Shown here: in pieces, positions 29,564-38,702 of the stretch
Position numbering within the stretch: the stretch's first letter is position 1
How the letters are laid out: every line of letters starts with the position of its first letter
Source: DASWZN01 sp036404435
Lineage (GTDB): Bacteria; Acidobacteriota; Terriglobia; Bryobacterales; Bryobacteraceae
Direction of reading: 5' to 3'
DNA length: 64,000 nt
Assembly: GCA_036404435.1 (NCBI GenBank)
Contig: DASWZN010000044.1
Span: 62,001-126,000 of the forward strand
The notes under the pieces: model-generated
Seen by the model: the letters and a program-made list of their open reading frames with translations, nothing else
Database searches by the model: none
What the model was told of the DNA's origin: nothing
Made by a program: the position numbers and the translations under genes

Positions 29564-31002
29564 TATGCCTTCGCGATCACGGCGCGACGGTCCACCGGCT
29601 CTCCCGTGATGATGCACTTGCCGGGGCCGTCGTACTCGTCGGCCAGCGGAATGCAGCGGACCGTGGCCTTGAACTCCTTCAGTCGCGCGTCGCAGGCGGG
29701 ATCGTCCTTGATGTGCGCCATCACGAATTTACCGCCGCCCTTCTCGGCGGTCACGTCGGCCAGGATCGACTCGACCTCCGCCAGCGAGTTCGCAAGCACG
29801 GTGTTGGCCTTCAGTCTCTGCTTGGCTTTATCGTAGAGGTCCACCTGCATGGATTCGAGCGCGGCCGGAATGCGCGCGGCGAGATCGGCCTGCGGCACGA
29901 TTTCCTTGGCTCCCGTGTCGCGCCGCTTCAGGACCGCGTTGCCCGACGCCAGATCGCGGGGCCCCAATTCTACGACCAGCGGCACGCCGCGACGCTCCCA
30001 ATAGAAAAACTTGGCCCCGGGCGTCTGTCCCTCGCGGTCGTCGAGGCGGGCGCCGACTTCCTTGGCAATGCGGGCGGCCTCTTCGAGGACGCGGGCCCGC
30101 TCCTCGTCCTTGCGGTAGATGGGGACCAGGACCACTTTGTCCGGCGCGACGCGGGGCGGCAGCACCAGCCCCTTGTCGTCGGAGTGGCTCATGATGAGGC
30201 CGCCGATCAGGCGCGTGCTCACGCCCCAACTGGTCTGCCAGACGTAATCGAGGCGGCCTTCCTTACTCTGAAACTGCACGCCGAACGCCTTGCCGAAATT
30301 CTGGCCGAGGTCGTGGCTCGTGCCGGCTTGGAGCGCCAGCCCGTTCTGCATCATGGCCTCGATGGAGTAGCTGCGCAGCGCTCCGGCGAACTTCTCGGCC
30401 TGCGACTTGACGCCTTTGATGACGGGCATGGCCATGACGTTCTCGGCCACGTCGGCGTACACATCGAGCATCCGCAGGACTTCTTCGAGGGACTCCTCGT
30501 GCGTGGCGTGGGCGGTATGGCCTTCCTGCCACAGGAACTCGGTGGTCCGCAGAAACAGGCGCGTGCGCAATTCCCAGCGCACCACGTTGGCCCACTGGTT
30601 GAGGAGCATGGGCAGGTCGCGCCAGCTCTGAATCCACTTGCTGAAGAAGTGGCCCACGATGGTTTCGGAAGTGGGGCGGATGACGTAGGGCTCTTCCAGC
30701 TCTTTGCCGCCGGCAATGGTGACGACGGCCAGCTCGGGCGAGAAGCCCTCGACGTGCTCCGCTTCGCGTTTCAGGAAGCTCTGCGGGATGAGCAGCGGAA
30801 AGTAGACATTCTTGTGGCCGCAAGCCTTGAAGCGCGTGTCGAGCTCGCGCTGGAGCACTTCCCAGACCGCGTAGCCGTTGGCCTTGATGACCATGCAGCC
30901 TTTGACGATCTCGGCGGGCTCCGCCATGTCGCCTTGGAGGACCACGTCCTGGTACCAGGTCGCGAAATCGTCGCTTCGAAGAGTGATCGGAGATTCAGCC
31001 AT
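29560..31002 (-). CDS. proS: Prolyl-tRNA synthetase, short (archaeal/eukaryote-like, type 3) form
   Basis: A 480-aa class II aminoacyl-tRNA synthetase. Motif 1 lies around GCMVIKANGYAVWEVLQREL, motif 2 around WELRTRLFLRTTEFLWQEGHTA, motif 3 in the later core; a C-terminal anticodon-binding region follows (VVLVPIYRK...). It lacks the YbaK-type editing insertion of the common bacterial form and belongs to the shorter ProS3 group. It charges tRNA-Pro with proline. It is followed by an ATP-grasp gene with overlapping stop and start. Confidence 0.93.
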   Translation of the reverse strand: MAESPITLRSDDFATWYQDVVLQGDMAEPAEIVKGCMVIKANGYAVWEVLQRELDTRFKACGHKNVYFPLLIPQSFLKREAEHVEGFSPELAVVTIAGGKELEEPYVIRPTSETIVGHFFSKWIQSWRDLPMLLNQWANVVRWELRTRLFLRTTEFLWQEGHTAHATHEESLEEVLRMLDVYADVAENVMAMPVIKGVKSQAEKFAGALRSYSIEAMMQNGLALQAGTSHDLGQNFGKAFGVQFQSKEGRLDYVWQTSWGVSTRLIGGLIMSHSDDKGLVLPPRVAPDKVVLVPIYRKDEERARVLEEAARIAKEVGARLDDREGQTPGAKFFYWERRGVPLVVELGPRDLASGNAVLKRRDTGAKEIVPQADLAARIPAALESMQVDLYDKAKQRLKANTVLANSLAEVESILADVTAEKGGGKFVMAHIKDDPACDARLKEFKATVRCIPLADEYDGPGKCIITGEPVDRRAVIAKAY

Positions 31003-31232
31003 GGGTTGGGAATCTCCAGGTTAGCAAAGGGCCGCGGTCGCGCGCCCGGCGGTTAAGCGTGTGGGCGGCGGAAGTGTCCGCTTTTGGGACTAGGACCATG
31101 TTGCACTTTTCTATTTCGCGTGTTTCGCGCTGCCCGCCGCACCGGCCGGAGATTCCGGGTAGAAAACGATGAAATCCGATGAACGGTGGTTGATCGGCCA
31201 ATGTGGGGTGAGCTGCCCACCAGCGCAGTATC

Positions 31233-32555
31233 ATGATGCTTGGACGAAGACCACTGTCCGGGAGACCATACCCCACGCAACTGAGCCGACGCCAATTCGC
31301 ACAAGCCCTAACTGCGGCTCCGCTGATGACCGCTACCGCTTCCGCCGCGGACGTTGCGCCGGCCGGCGCGCCGGCGGAAGCCCGGTCGTGGTTCCGGGAC
31401 GCGCGGTTCGGCTTGTTCATTCACTTCGGCCTGTACGCGACGCTGGAACGCGGCGAATGGGTGATGCACAATGAGCGCATTCCGCCCGCCGAGTACCAGA
31501 AGCGGATCGCCCTCTTCAATCCTTCCGAATTCGACGCGCGCGCGTGGGTGGATCTGGCGAAGGCGGCCGGCCAGCGATACATGACCATCACCTCGAAGCA
31601 TCACGAGGGCTTTTGCATGTTCCGGACCGCCAGCAGCAACTTCAGCATTATGCACGCGCCGTTCGGGCGCGACCTGATCGGCGAGCTGGCCGCCGAATGC
31701 CACCGCCAGAACATGCCCCTGTTCTTCTACTTCAGCCTCATGGATTGGAATAACCCGGCCTACAAGGAAAGCCTGGAGCCGAAAACGCCGGTTTCGGCCG
31801 CGTTCCTCGACACGATCCAAACCCAGTTGCGCGAGCTGTGCACGCAATATGGAAAGATCGCCGGCATCTGGTTCGATGGGGGCTGGGACCACACACCCGA
31901 GCAGTGGCATTCGGCGGACCTGATCGCGCTCATACGCGGCTTGCAGCCGGGCGCGCTGATCAACGACCGCAGCGGCGTCCCGGCCGATTTCAGCACGCCC
32001 AAGCAGGAGCTCGGACGCCGGCCGGAAAAAGACGATGGACGCCTGCGCGAGGCCTGCCTCACCGTCAACGACGACTGGGGCTATGCGCGAACCGACTCGC
32101 GCTACAAGCCGGTCTCGGAGCTGGTTCAAATGCTCGCGACGGCCGCCGGGGCCGACTGCAACGTGCTGCTGAACGTGGGGCCAAAACCGACGGGCGTCGT
32201 GCAGCAGGAGTTCGCCGATCGCCTGCACGCGGTGGGAACATGGCTGAACAAGAACGGCACGGCGATCCATGGCACGCGGCCGGGGCCAGGCGTGTATTAC
32301 ACGGCGACGGCGTCCACCGCGCGCGGCAATACGTGGTTCCTGCACATCTTCAACTGGCTTCCGGGCACGAGCCTGAGGATGGATTACACGGTCAAGGGCG
32401 AGATCCGGCGGGCGTACGTGGTCGAGGACGGCAGCGCGTTCCCTTACGAGCGCATGCCATCGGGCGGCATCACCACCACGGCGACGAACAAAGGCTGGAG
32501 CCCGGAAGACTGCGTGATCGCGTTCGAGACAGACACGGACCAAACAAGCGCGTGA
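31233..32555 (+). CDS. Alpha-L-fucosidase, glycoside hydrolase family 29, Tat-exported
   Basis: A 440-aa secreted enzyme. The N-terminus carries a twin-arginine-type signal (LSRRQFAQALTAAP then A-S-A). GH29 hallmarks: DARFGLFIHFGLYA, TSKHHEGFCMF near residue 125 (the usual family form is HHDGF), and GIWFDGGWD with the likely catalytic nucleophile Asp near residue 215. It removes alpha-L-fucose from glycans. The remainder is the usual GH29 C-terminal region (CNVLLNVGPKPTG). It stands alone, with no other glycan genes adjacent. Confidence 0.9.
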   Translation: MMLGRRPLSGRPYPTQLSRRQFAQALTAAPLMTATASAADVAPAGAPAEARSWFRDARFGLFIHFGLYATLERGEWVMHNERIPPAEYQKRIALFNPSEFDARAWVDLAKAAGQRYMTITSKHHEGFCMFRTASSNFSIMHAPFGRDLIGELAAECHRQNMPLFFYFSLMDWNNPAYKESLEPKTPVSAAFLDTIQTQLRELCTQYGKIAGIWFDGGWDHTPEQWHSADLIALIRGLQPGALINDRSGVPADFSTPKQELGRRPEKDDGRLREACLTVNDDWGYARTDSRYKPVSELVQMLATAAGADCNVLLNVGPKPTGVVQQEFADRLHAVGTWLNKNGTAIHGTRPGPGVYYTATASTARGNTWFLHIFNWLPGTSLRMDYTVKGEIRRAYVVEDGSAFPYERMPSGGITTTATNKGWSPEDCVIAFETDTDQTSA

Positions 32556-32622
32556 TGCGGCGGGGACAAGCTGAAGCTTATCCTACGGCGTGCGCCACGC
32601 GGTTCTGTGATACAACGATTAG

Positions 32623-34470
32623 GTGCTGCTCTCGCTCGCCAACGACTCGCCGGGAGACGTCTCCGAGTCCTTCTTCCAGAAATTCGGCACCGAGCGGATT
32701 CTCGGCAGGCTCAAGACGGTGGATGCCTCCGACCCGCTGGCGTCGATCGGGATGGAGTTCGATGGCGCCGGGCGCGTCACGCGGAATTGCTACGGCGTAT
32801 TCAGCGCGGCGTGGAACGCGGAGAAGCACCCGGAGTGGGCCGGGCAGGTGACCGCCGAAGCGGCCGAGCTGCGCGCGGCGATCAAGAGCGCGCACCAGGC
32901 GCCGCTGCGGTTTCTGCTGTGGGCCGGGGTGGGAGCTGCGGCCGCGGACGCGTGGATGTACCATGCGGCCGGCCTCCTCAAGCGCGGCCCGCGCTGTTAC
33001 GTTCTCGATTCGGCGGATCCCGTCAAGCTGAAAGCGATCCTGGACGATATCGAGCGCCGGAGCGGACTCTCCATCTCCGCGGTCCTGCGCAGCGCCCTGG
33101 TGGTGGGGACGACGACCGGAATGACTTCCTACGAGCCGGTGGTCGCCCTGCAGAAGCTGGCGAACCTGTATGACCGGCATCGCATCGACGGCCGCGCTCA
33201 TTTTCTCTCGCTGGCGGCGGAGGGCTCGCTGCTCGACGGCCTGGCGCGCGAGCGCGGCTATCGGCGGGCGGCCTTGCCGCTTGACGGCGTCGTGGCAGGA
33301 CGGCATGGCGGGCCGCTGGCGCGGGGCAGTCTCTACCCGCTGGCGCTAGCGCGCGTGGACCTGGGCGCGTGGATCCGGAACGCCTGCCTGAGCGAAAAAG
33401 ACATTTACACCGCTTGGCGGCTGGCGTCCTTTCTGCACGCGCAGGGAGGGGCGGGCCGCGACAAGGTCACGCTGGTGCTGCCGAAGGACTGGGCCGGCGC
33501 CGCGATGTGGACCAAGCAGCGTTTCGAGGAAGCCTTGGGCCAGAGCGAGAAACTGGGCTTGAAGATCATGCCGTGCGCAAGGCCGCGGCTGGCGAACTAC
33601 CGTCCCCCTAGAGACCCGCAACAGGACCGCGTTTTTGTTGCCGTTCGGGTCAGCGGCATGCCGGGGCCGGACACGGCGAAGATCGCGCTGCTGCGCCGGG
33701 CGGGGTACCCACTGGCGGTTCTGACTTTGCCGCGCGGCTCGCTGCTCTCGCGGTATATGCAGGTCGTCCACTACTGCGTGTTCGGATTGGCCTGGCTGCG
33801 CGGGCTGAACTTCGCCACGCGGCCCGGAGCGGATTTGCAGGAAGCGATCGCGAGCCGCATATACGGCGAGGCACAGGAAGCGGGCGGCACCGCGCACACG
33901 GCATGCTGGAAGTCCATGGTCTCGTCGAAACGCCAGGTCGCGTTTCGCGGCGACCTCATCCTGCACTACGATCGCCTCGATCTGAACTTCGAGCCGAATG
34001 GAATGGATGCGCCACAGCTTTACGCGGCGATCCTCCGCAACCTGGTTGCCGAGCGGCGCATCGAGTACGGCGACCTGACGTTCTTCGGAGACACACGGTA
34101 TTCACCCGCGGGAGTGGCCGTGCGGCGGATCCTCGACCGCGCGGCCGATGGATTGTTCGAGAGGCGTTTGAACATGCCCGCCGACGTCCAGGAGGGCCCG
34201 GCCGCGATCCACTCCTGCCACGAGACGATCCTGGGCCACGGCCGCTGCTTGTCGACCGTGCTACTCTCGGAGGCACAGGAGCCATTGGCGGCGGCACGTT
34301 ACGCCCCCGACTATCACGTGGCGCAGTTCCTGGCGACCCAGATTGCGCTGGCGGAGCGCGGGCGGCCCGTGGTGGCCATCACCTTACGCAACCTGGGCCA
34401 GACCAGCCTGCAGACGCTGGAGGAGTTCTTCCACCGCGCGGCATCCTACTTGAAGCCGGGAAGGTTTTAG
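32623..34470 (+). CDS. Phosphoglucose-isomerase-like protein, 615 aa
   Basis: A large soluble protein with two alternating strand/helix halves. The first half includes FLLWAGVGAAAADAW and the stretch VLRSALVVGTTTGMTSYEP, which resembles the sugar-phosphate-binding loops of SIS-fold isomerases; the second half ends with TLRNLGQTSLQTLEEFFHRA, similar to the C-terminal helix region of PGI. The family assignment is tentative. The GTG at 32623 directly follows an in-frame TAG, so the N-terminus may be shortened; the dispersed repeat core CGTGCGCCAC lies 26 bp upstream. The next gene is a 52-aa membrane protein. Pathway unknown. Confidence 0.5.
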   Translation: MLLSLANDSPGDVSESFFQKFGTERILGRLKTVDASDPLASIGMEFDGAGRVTRNCYGVFSAAWNAEKHPEWAGQVTAEAAELRAAIKSAHQAPLRFLLWAGVGAAAADAWMYHAAGLLKRGPRCYVLDSADPVKLKAILDDIERRSGLSISAVLRSALVVGTTTGMTSYEPVVALQKLANLYDRHRIDGRAHFLSLAAEGSLLDGLARERGYRRAALPLDGVVAGRHGGPLARGSLYPLALARVDLGAWIRNACLSEKDIYTAWRLASFLHAQGGAGRDKVTLVLPKDWAGAAMWTKQRFEEALGQSEKLGLKIMPCARPRLANYRPPRDPQQDRVFVAVRVSGMPGPDTAKIALLRRAGYPLAVLTLPRGSLLSRYMQVVHYCVFGLAWLRGLNFATRPGADLQEAIASRIYGEAQEAGGTAHTACWKSMVSSKRQVAFRGDLILHYDRLDLNFEPNGMDAPQLYAAILRNLVAERRIEYGDLTFFGDTRYSPAGVAVRRILDRAADGLFERRLNMPADVQEGPAAIHSCHETILGHGRCLSTVLLSEAQEPLAAARYAPDYHVAQFLATQIALAERGRPVVAITLRNLGQTSLQTLEEFFHRAASYLKPGRF

Positions 34471-34481
34471 GCGGACTCATA

Positions 34482-34640
34482 ATGGCGAAGTACAAAGCGG
34501 CCAAGGCCAAAGGCAAGGGCGGAAAGGGGGAGCGCAAGCGCGGCGCCATCCCGTGCATCGTTTTCCTGGTCGCGCTGATGTCTCTGCTGCTGCTGCTGTT
34601 CTACGGGTTCTTGAAAGGAGCGCTGGGACATGCGGGCTGA
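34482..34640 (+). CDS. Small Lys-rich single-helix membrane protein, 52 aa
   Basis: The N-terminal 22 residues are very basic (MAKYKAAKAKGKGGKGERKR), followed by one hydrophobic helix (CIVFLVALMSLLLLLFYGFL). It lies 11 bp after the PGI-like gene and overlaps rph by 11 bp, so it is probably translated within the same mRNA. Such proteins may tether to RNA or lipid; the function is unknown. Confidence 0.7.
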   Translation: MAKYKAAKAKGKGGKGERKRGAIPCIVFLVALMSLLLLLFYGFLKGALGHAG

Positions 34641-35340
34641 CGGCCGAAGGCCGGACCAGATGCGTCCGGTGGAAATCCAGACGGGATACCTGCTGACGGC
34701 GGAAGGCTCGGCGCTGATCGAGGTGGGCAGCACGCGCGTGCTGTGCGCGGCCTCGGTGGAGCAGACCGTGCCGCAGTTCCTGCGCGGCAGCGGGAAGGGA
34801 TGGGTGACGGCGGAATACGCCATGCTGCCTAGAGCCACCGTTTCCCGGTCGCCGCGCGAAACCGTGCGCCCATCGGGCCGCACGCAGGAGATACAACGGC
34901 TCATCGGCCGCTCGCTGCGCTCGGTGGTGGACCTGGCGGCGCTGGGCGAGCGCACGATCATTCTCGACTGCGACGTCCTGCAAGCCGACGGCGGGACGCG
35001 CACGGCGGCGATCACGGGCGCTTTCGTCGCGCTCTCGATCTCCGTGCAACAGTTGGTGCAGTTCGGCGTGCTGCGGGCTTCGCCGATCCGGGACTCGGTG
35101 GCGGCGGTGAGCGTCGGCATCATCGGAGGAGAGCCGATGATCGACCTGGCGTATGAAGAGGACTCGCGCGCCGAGGTCGATATGAACGTGGTGATTACGG
35201 GCGCGGGCCGCTTCGTCGAGGTCCAGGCCACGGCGGAACAGAAATCCTTCGACGACGCGCAACTCGCCCAACTGCTGGCGCTGGCGCGCCGGGGCGCCAG
35301 CAGCCTGGTCAAGGTCCAGCGGGAGGCCCTGGGCGGGTGA
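34630..35340 (+). CDS. rph: Ribonuclease PH
   Basis: A 236-aa phosphorolytic 3'-exoribonuclease that trims tRNA 3' ends. The N-terminus MRADGRRPDQMRPVEIQTGY, GWVTAEYAMLPRATVSRSPR and C-D-V-L-Q-A-D-G-G-T-R-T-A-A-I-T-G-A are family hallmarks. Length is standard. It overlaps the upstream small gene by 11 bp and the downstream rdgB by GTGA, a common rph-rdgB pairing. Confidence 0.96.
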   Translation: MRADGRRPDQMRPVEIQTGYLLTAEGSALIEVGSTRVLCAASVEQTVPQFLRGSGKGWVTAEYAMLPRATVSRSPRETVRPSGRTQEIQRLIGRSLRSVVDLAALGERTIILDCDVLQADGGTRTAAITGAFVALSISVQQLVQFGVLRASPIRDSVAAVSVGIIGGEPMIDLAYEEDSRAEVDMNVVITGAGRFVEVQATAEQKSFDDAQLAQLLALARRGASSLVKVQREALGG

Positions 35341-35924
35341 CGCTGTACTGCGCTACGACCAACCCCGGCAAGTTGCGCGAGTTCCGCCTGGCGGCGGAGC
35401 GGCTGGGCGGCGGGAAGTTCGAGATCGTCCCGCTTGCGGACCTGGGCGCCATCGAACCTCCCGAAGAGACCGGGCAGACGTTCGAGGAAAACGCGGTTCA
35501 GAAGGCACTCTACTACAGCGCGCATGCGCCGGGCATGCTGTTCGCGGACGATTCGGGCCTGGAAGTGGACGCGCTCGGCGGCGCACCGGGAGTGCTCTCG
35601 GCGCGGTTCGCGGGGCCGGATGCGAGCGACGAAGACAACAACCGCCTGGTGCTCGAAAGGCTCGGCGATGCGGCTCAGCGCGGCGGGCGTTTCGTGTGCG
35701 CGATTGCGCTGGCCGAGAAGGGCCGGCTGGTGCGCACGTTTCGGGGAGTGGTCGAGGGTTCTATTCTCGATGCGCCGCGGGGGCCGAACGGCTTTGGATA
35801 CGACCCGTTGTTTTACTACCCGCCGTTCGGCTGCTCGTTCGGCGAGGTGAGCGGCGAGCGCAAGCTGACGGTCAGCCATCGCGGGCGGGCGCTAGGGGCG
35901 ATGATGGAGTGGCTGGGGAGGTAG
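35337..35924 (+). CDS. rdgB: XTP/dITP diphosphatase (RdgB/HAM1)
   Basis: A 195-aa nucleotide-pool sanitiser that hydrolyses dITP, ITP and XTP to the monophosphates. TNPGKLREF at the N-terminus, FEENAVQKALYYS, LFADDSGLEVDALGGAPGV, PNGFGYDPLFYYPPFGCSF and the final L-T-V-S-H-R-G-R-A are all characteristic. The GTG start overlaps the rph stop, implying coupling. Confidence 0.95.
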   Translation: MTLYCATTNPGKLREFRLAAERLGGGKFEIVPLADLGAIEPPEETGQTFEENAVQKALYYSAHAPGMLFADDSGLEVDALGGAPGVLSARFAGPDASDEDNNRLVLERLGDAAQRGGRFVCAIALAEKGRLVRTFRGVVEGSILDAPRGPNGFGYDPLFYYPPFGCSFGEVSGERKLTVSHRGRALGAMMEWLGR

Positions 35925-35932
35925 CCGTCTGC

Positions 35933-36005
35933 CGTCAGCCGTCAACCGTCAGCCATCAGCCATCAGCCTTCAGAGCTGATGATTTCTTCACAGCTTCTGA
36001 CGGCT
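35933..36005. repeat. GTCAGCC/ATCAGCC heptamer-repeat stretch
   Basis: After rdgB, the motifs GTCAGCC, GTCAACC, ATCAGCC and TTCAGAGC recur every 7 bases, then an inverted GGCTGAC occurs near 36002. The inverse motif family is at 12972-13021. It separates rdgB from the convergent Cys-rich gene. Confidence 0.6.
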
Positions 36006-36007
36006 GA

Positions 36008-36409
36008 CTACGGTTTCAATTCCTGAAGATCCAGGTGAGTTTCCTGCTGGCAGCAGACGCATTTGCCCGGAGTGTAGGCTCGGATGGAGCAGATGGGGCA
36101 CCAGTAGCTGACGCTGTAGCGCTTGCCGTCCTTGTGGACAATGATCGAGGTCGAAGTGTAAAACGGCCCGACAGTGAAGCGGCCGGGCGCGTCGTAGTGC
36201 CCCACGAGCTCGATGTCGAATCCGGCCAAGCGCTTGTCATTCAGAACCGCGAGCGTCTCAGGCTCGCCTTCCACCGCGACGAGATCGTGACCCGTGGTCT
36301 CGATGGCGGGCGGCTTTCCTTCCCTCTGAACGAGCTTGCCGCGCACGGATGACTGCGGAAGAGATGCGGCGGCTAATGCGAGGAACAGAACCCAGCCCAT
36401 TGGTTCCAT
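36008..36409 (-). CDS. Small exported protein with CxxC and CxCC motifs
   Basis: A 133-aa protein with a signal peptide (MGWVLFLALAAASLPQSS). The C-terminus holds Y-W-C-P-I-C-S-I-R and K-C-V-C-C-Q-Q-E-T, which could bind a metal ion like a zinc ribbon or carry a redox disulfide. The central part is beta-rich (FDIELVGHYDAPGRFTVGPF). No family is recognised. ATG 36409 or 36400. It is convergent with rdgB and divergent from lutA. Confidence 0.65.
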   Translation of the reverse strand: MEPMGWVLFLALAAASLPQSSVRGKLVQREGKPPAIETTGHDLVAVEGEPETLAVLNDKRLAGFDIELVGHYDAPGRFTVGPFYTSTSIIVHKDGKRYSVSYWCPICSIRAYTPGKCVCCQQETHLDLQELKP

Positions 36410-36482
36410 TTTAGCGCCGGACGCAGGCGGAACCGCCCGCGCCACATGGCTGGGGCGCCAAGAAACGCCGGTCCACGTGGGA

Positions 36483-36514
36483 GTCCGCTCCCTCACGGTC
36501 GCGGTTCGGTGCTG
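36483..36514 (-). repeat. Dispersed element, inverted copy (GTCCGCTCCCTCACGGTCGC...)
   Basis: The reverse complement matches the CAGCACCGAACCGCG family seen at 11682 and 21569-21634. It sits in the lutA upstream region. Confidence 0.75.
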
Positions 36515-36567
36515 TGTTGCGGCGCGCCCAACCGGTTGCCGCCGGGGACCTGCTAGAATTCGGTAGC

Positions 36568-37272
36568 ATGTCACGGGTCTCGATTTTCGTCACGTGCATT
36601 GTGGATCAGCTCTTTCCACAGGTCGGGTTGGCGATGGCGACGGTGCTGGAACGGCTGGGGTATGAAGTCGATTTTCCGGAGGAGCAGACCTGCTGCGGCC
36701 AGCCGGCCTTCAACACCGGCTACCGCGACGAGGCGCGCTCGGTGGCGCGTCACTGGCTCAGGGTCTTCCGGGACGCGGAACGAATCGTGGTGCCCTCGGG
36801 CTCCTGCGCGTCGATGATCGCGCACCATTACAAGGAGCTGCTCGGGGACGAGTGCGAGGGAATCGAGGGACGGGTGTGGGAGTTCTCGAAGTTCCTGACC
36901 GAGGTCGCCCAGGTGGAGGATGTCGGCGCGCGGCTCGACAAAGCAGTCGCCTTCCACGACAGTTGCCATGGTCTGCGCGAACTGGGCATCAAGGAGGGGC
37001 CGCGGAGGTTGCTCTCCCGGGTGCGCGGCCTGACGCTGCGCGAGATGGACACGGCCGAGGAGTGCTGCGGCTTCGGCGGAACGTTCGCGGTGAAATTCCC
37101 GGAGGTTTCCGGAGGAATGGCGCGCACCAAGGTCGACTCGATCGTCCGCAGCGGAGCCGAGGCGGTGGTGGGTATCGACGTGAGCTGCCTGATGCAGATC
37201 CGCGGCGCGCTGTCGCGGGCCGGACTGCCGGTCGAAACGCTGCACCTGGCTGAAGTGCTGGCGCACCGCTGA
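36568..37272 (+). CDS. lutA: Lactate utilization protein A (LutA/YkgE, cysteine-rich Fe-S subunit)
   Basis: A 234-aa protein with two CCG domains: T-C-C-G-Q-P-A-F-N-T-G (from residue 41) and E-E-C-C-G-F-G-G-T-F (about residue 165), as in LutA and glycolate-oxidase iron-sulfur subunits. With LutB and LutC it oxidises L-lactate to pyruvate. The ATG at 36568 matches the family start; no clear ribosome binding site is seen. It is 8 bp before lutB. The upstream region holds a dispersed repeat. Confidence 0.92.
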   Translation: MSRVSIFVTCIVDQLFPQVGLAMATVLERLGYEVDFPEEQTCCGQPAFNTGYRDEARSVARHWLRVFRDAERIVVPSGSCASMIAHHYKELLGDECEGIEGRVWEFSKFLTEVAQVEDVGARLDKAVAFHDSCHGLRELGIKEGPRRLLSRVRGLTLREMDTAEECCGFGGTFAVKFPEVSGGMARTKVDSIVRSGAEAVVGIDVSCLMQIRGALSRAGLPVETLHLAEVLAHR

Positions 37273-37280
37273 GGAGAACG

Positions 37281-38702
37281 ATGCCCGGCCGACCCGAAGA
37301 GAAGTTCCACGAGACGCTGGTAAATCCGAGCCTGCAGACGGCCATCTACTCGGCCACGGCGCGCCTGGCGGACCACCGCCGCACCGCGCTGGCGACGCTG
37401 CCGGAGTTCGAAGAGCTGCGCACCCAAGCCAACCTGATCAAGCGGCACACCATCGAGAACCTCGGTTTCTACCTGGAGCAGTTCGAGTCCAACGCCAAGG
37501 CTCACGGCGCACAGTTAGTGTGGGCGCGCGACGCCGCCGAGGCAGCGGACTTCGTGTGGGAACTGGCGAAAAGGAAGAACGCCCGGCTGCTGGTGAAATC
37601 GAAGTCGATGACCACCGAGGAGATCGACCTGAACGAGCGGCTGGCGCACCACGATCTGGAGCCGGTGGAGACGGACCTGGGCGAGTTCATCATCCAGCTT
37701 GCCGGCGAGCGGCCGTATCACATCGTGGCCCCGGCGCTGCACAAGACGCGCTACCAGGTAGCGGACCTGTTCACCGAGAAGCTCGGTGTCCCCCGGGAAG
37801 AAGAGATAGAGAAGCAGACCCGCATCGCGCGCAAGGTGCTGCGCGAGAAATTCCTGGCAGCCGATATCGGAATCTCCGGCGCCAACTTCCTGATCGCGGA
37901 TTCCGGCGCTGTGACCATCGTGGAGAACGAGGGCAACATACGCCTGACCACCACGGCGCCGAAGGTCCACGTGGCGATCGCGGGGATCGAGAAGATGATT
38001 CCGCGGGCTCAGGACCTGGCCGTCTTCCTGAAGCTGCTCGGCCGCAGCGGCACCGGGCAGGCGCTGACGGTTTACACCTCGTTTCTCACCGGGCCGCGAC
38101 GCGCCACGGAGATCGACGGGCCTGACGAGCTTTATATCGTGCTGCTCGACAACGGCCGCACGCGCCTGCTGGCGGACCGCGAGAAGCGGCAATCGCTCTA
38201 TTGCATCCGTTGCGGCGCGTGCCTGAACCATTGCCCGGTCTACCGCAAGATCGGCGGGCACAACTATCCGTGGGTCTACTCGGGGCCGATCGGAGCGATC
38301 CTCACGCCACAGTACATGGGCGTGGCGCACGAGCCGTGGCTGCCGTTCGCCTCGAGCCTATGCGGCGCTTGCGGCGAGGTATGCCCGGTCAAAATCGACA
38401 TTCCGAAGCTGCTTCTGGAACTGCGCACGGAGGTTCACGCGGCCGAGGCCGGGCGCGGCGAGGGCCGGATGGAGCGGCTGGGCTTCCGCGCCTGGGCCTG
38501 GGTCATGCGGCACCCCAGGATTTACGAAATGGCGGGTCTGATGGCTTCGGCGGTGCTGCCCGGCGAGCACTGGTTCTCCCGGGCGCCCGGACTTCTCAAC
38601 CACGGCCCTTTGCGGGCCTGGCTCAGCCAGCGGGATCTGCCGCCGGTCGGGAAGAGTTTCCGCCAGTTGTGGCGCGAGCGCAGAAAGGCGGCGGCAAAAT
38701 GA
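37281..38702 (+). CDS. lutB: Lactate utilization protein B (LutB, two [4Fe-4S] clusters)
   Basis: A 473-aa protein with the LUD domain (ADIGISGANFLIADSGAVTIVENEGN) and two ferredoxin-type clusters, CIRCGACLNHCPVY near residue 308 and CGACGEVCPVKID near 361. It passes electrons from lactate during lactate oxidation. GAGGAG precedes the ATG. It overlaps lutC by ATGA. Confidence 0.95.
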   Translation: MPGRPEEKFHETLVNPSLQTAIYSATARLADHRRTALATLPEFEELRTQANLIKRHTIENLGFYLEQFESNAKAHGAQLVWARDAAEAADFVWELAKRKNARLLVKSKSMTTEEIDLNERLAHHDLEPVETDLGEFIIQLAGERPYHIVAPALHKTRYQVADLFTEKLGVPREEEIEKQTRIARKVLREKFLAADIGISGANFLIADSGAVTIVENEGNIRLTTTAPKVHVAIAGIEKMIPRAQDLAVFLKLLGRSGTGQALTVYTSFLTGPRRATEIDGPDELYIVLLDNGRTRLLADREKRQSLYCIRCGACLNHCPVYRKIGGHNYPWVYSGPIGAILTPQYMGVAHEPWLPFASSLCGACGEVCPVKIDIPKLLLELRTEVHAAEAGRGEGRMERLGFRAWAWVMRHPRIYEMAGLMASAVLPGEHWFSRAPGLLNHGPLRAWLSQRDLPPVGKSFRQLWRERRKAAAK

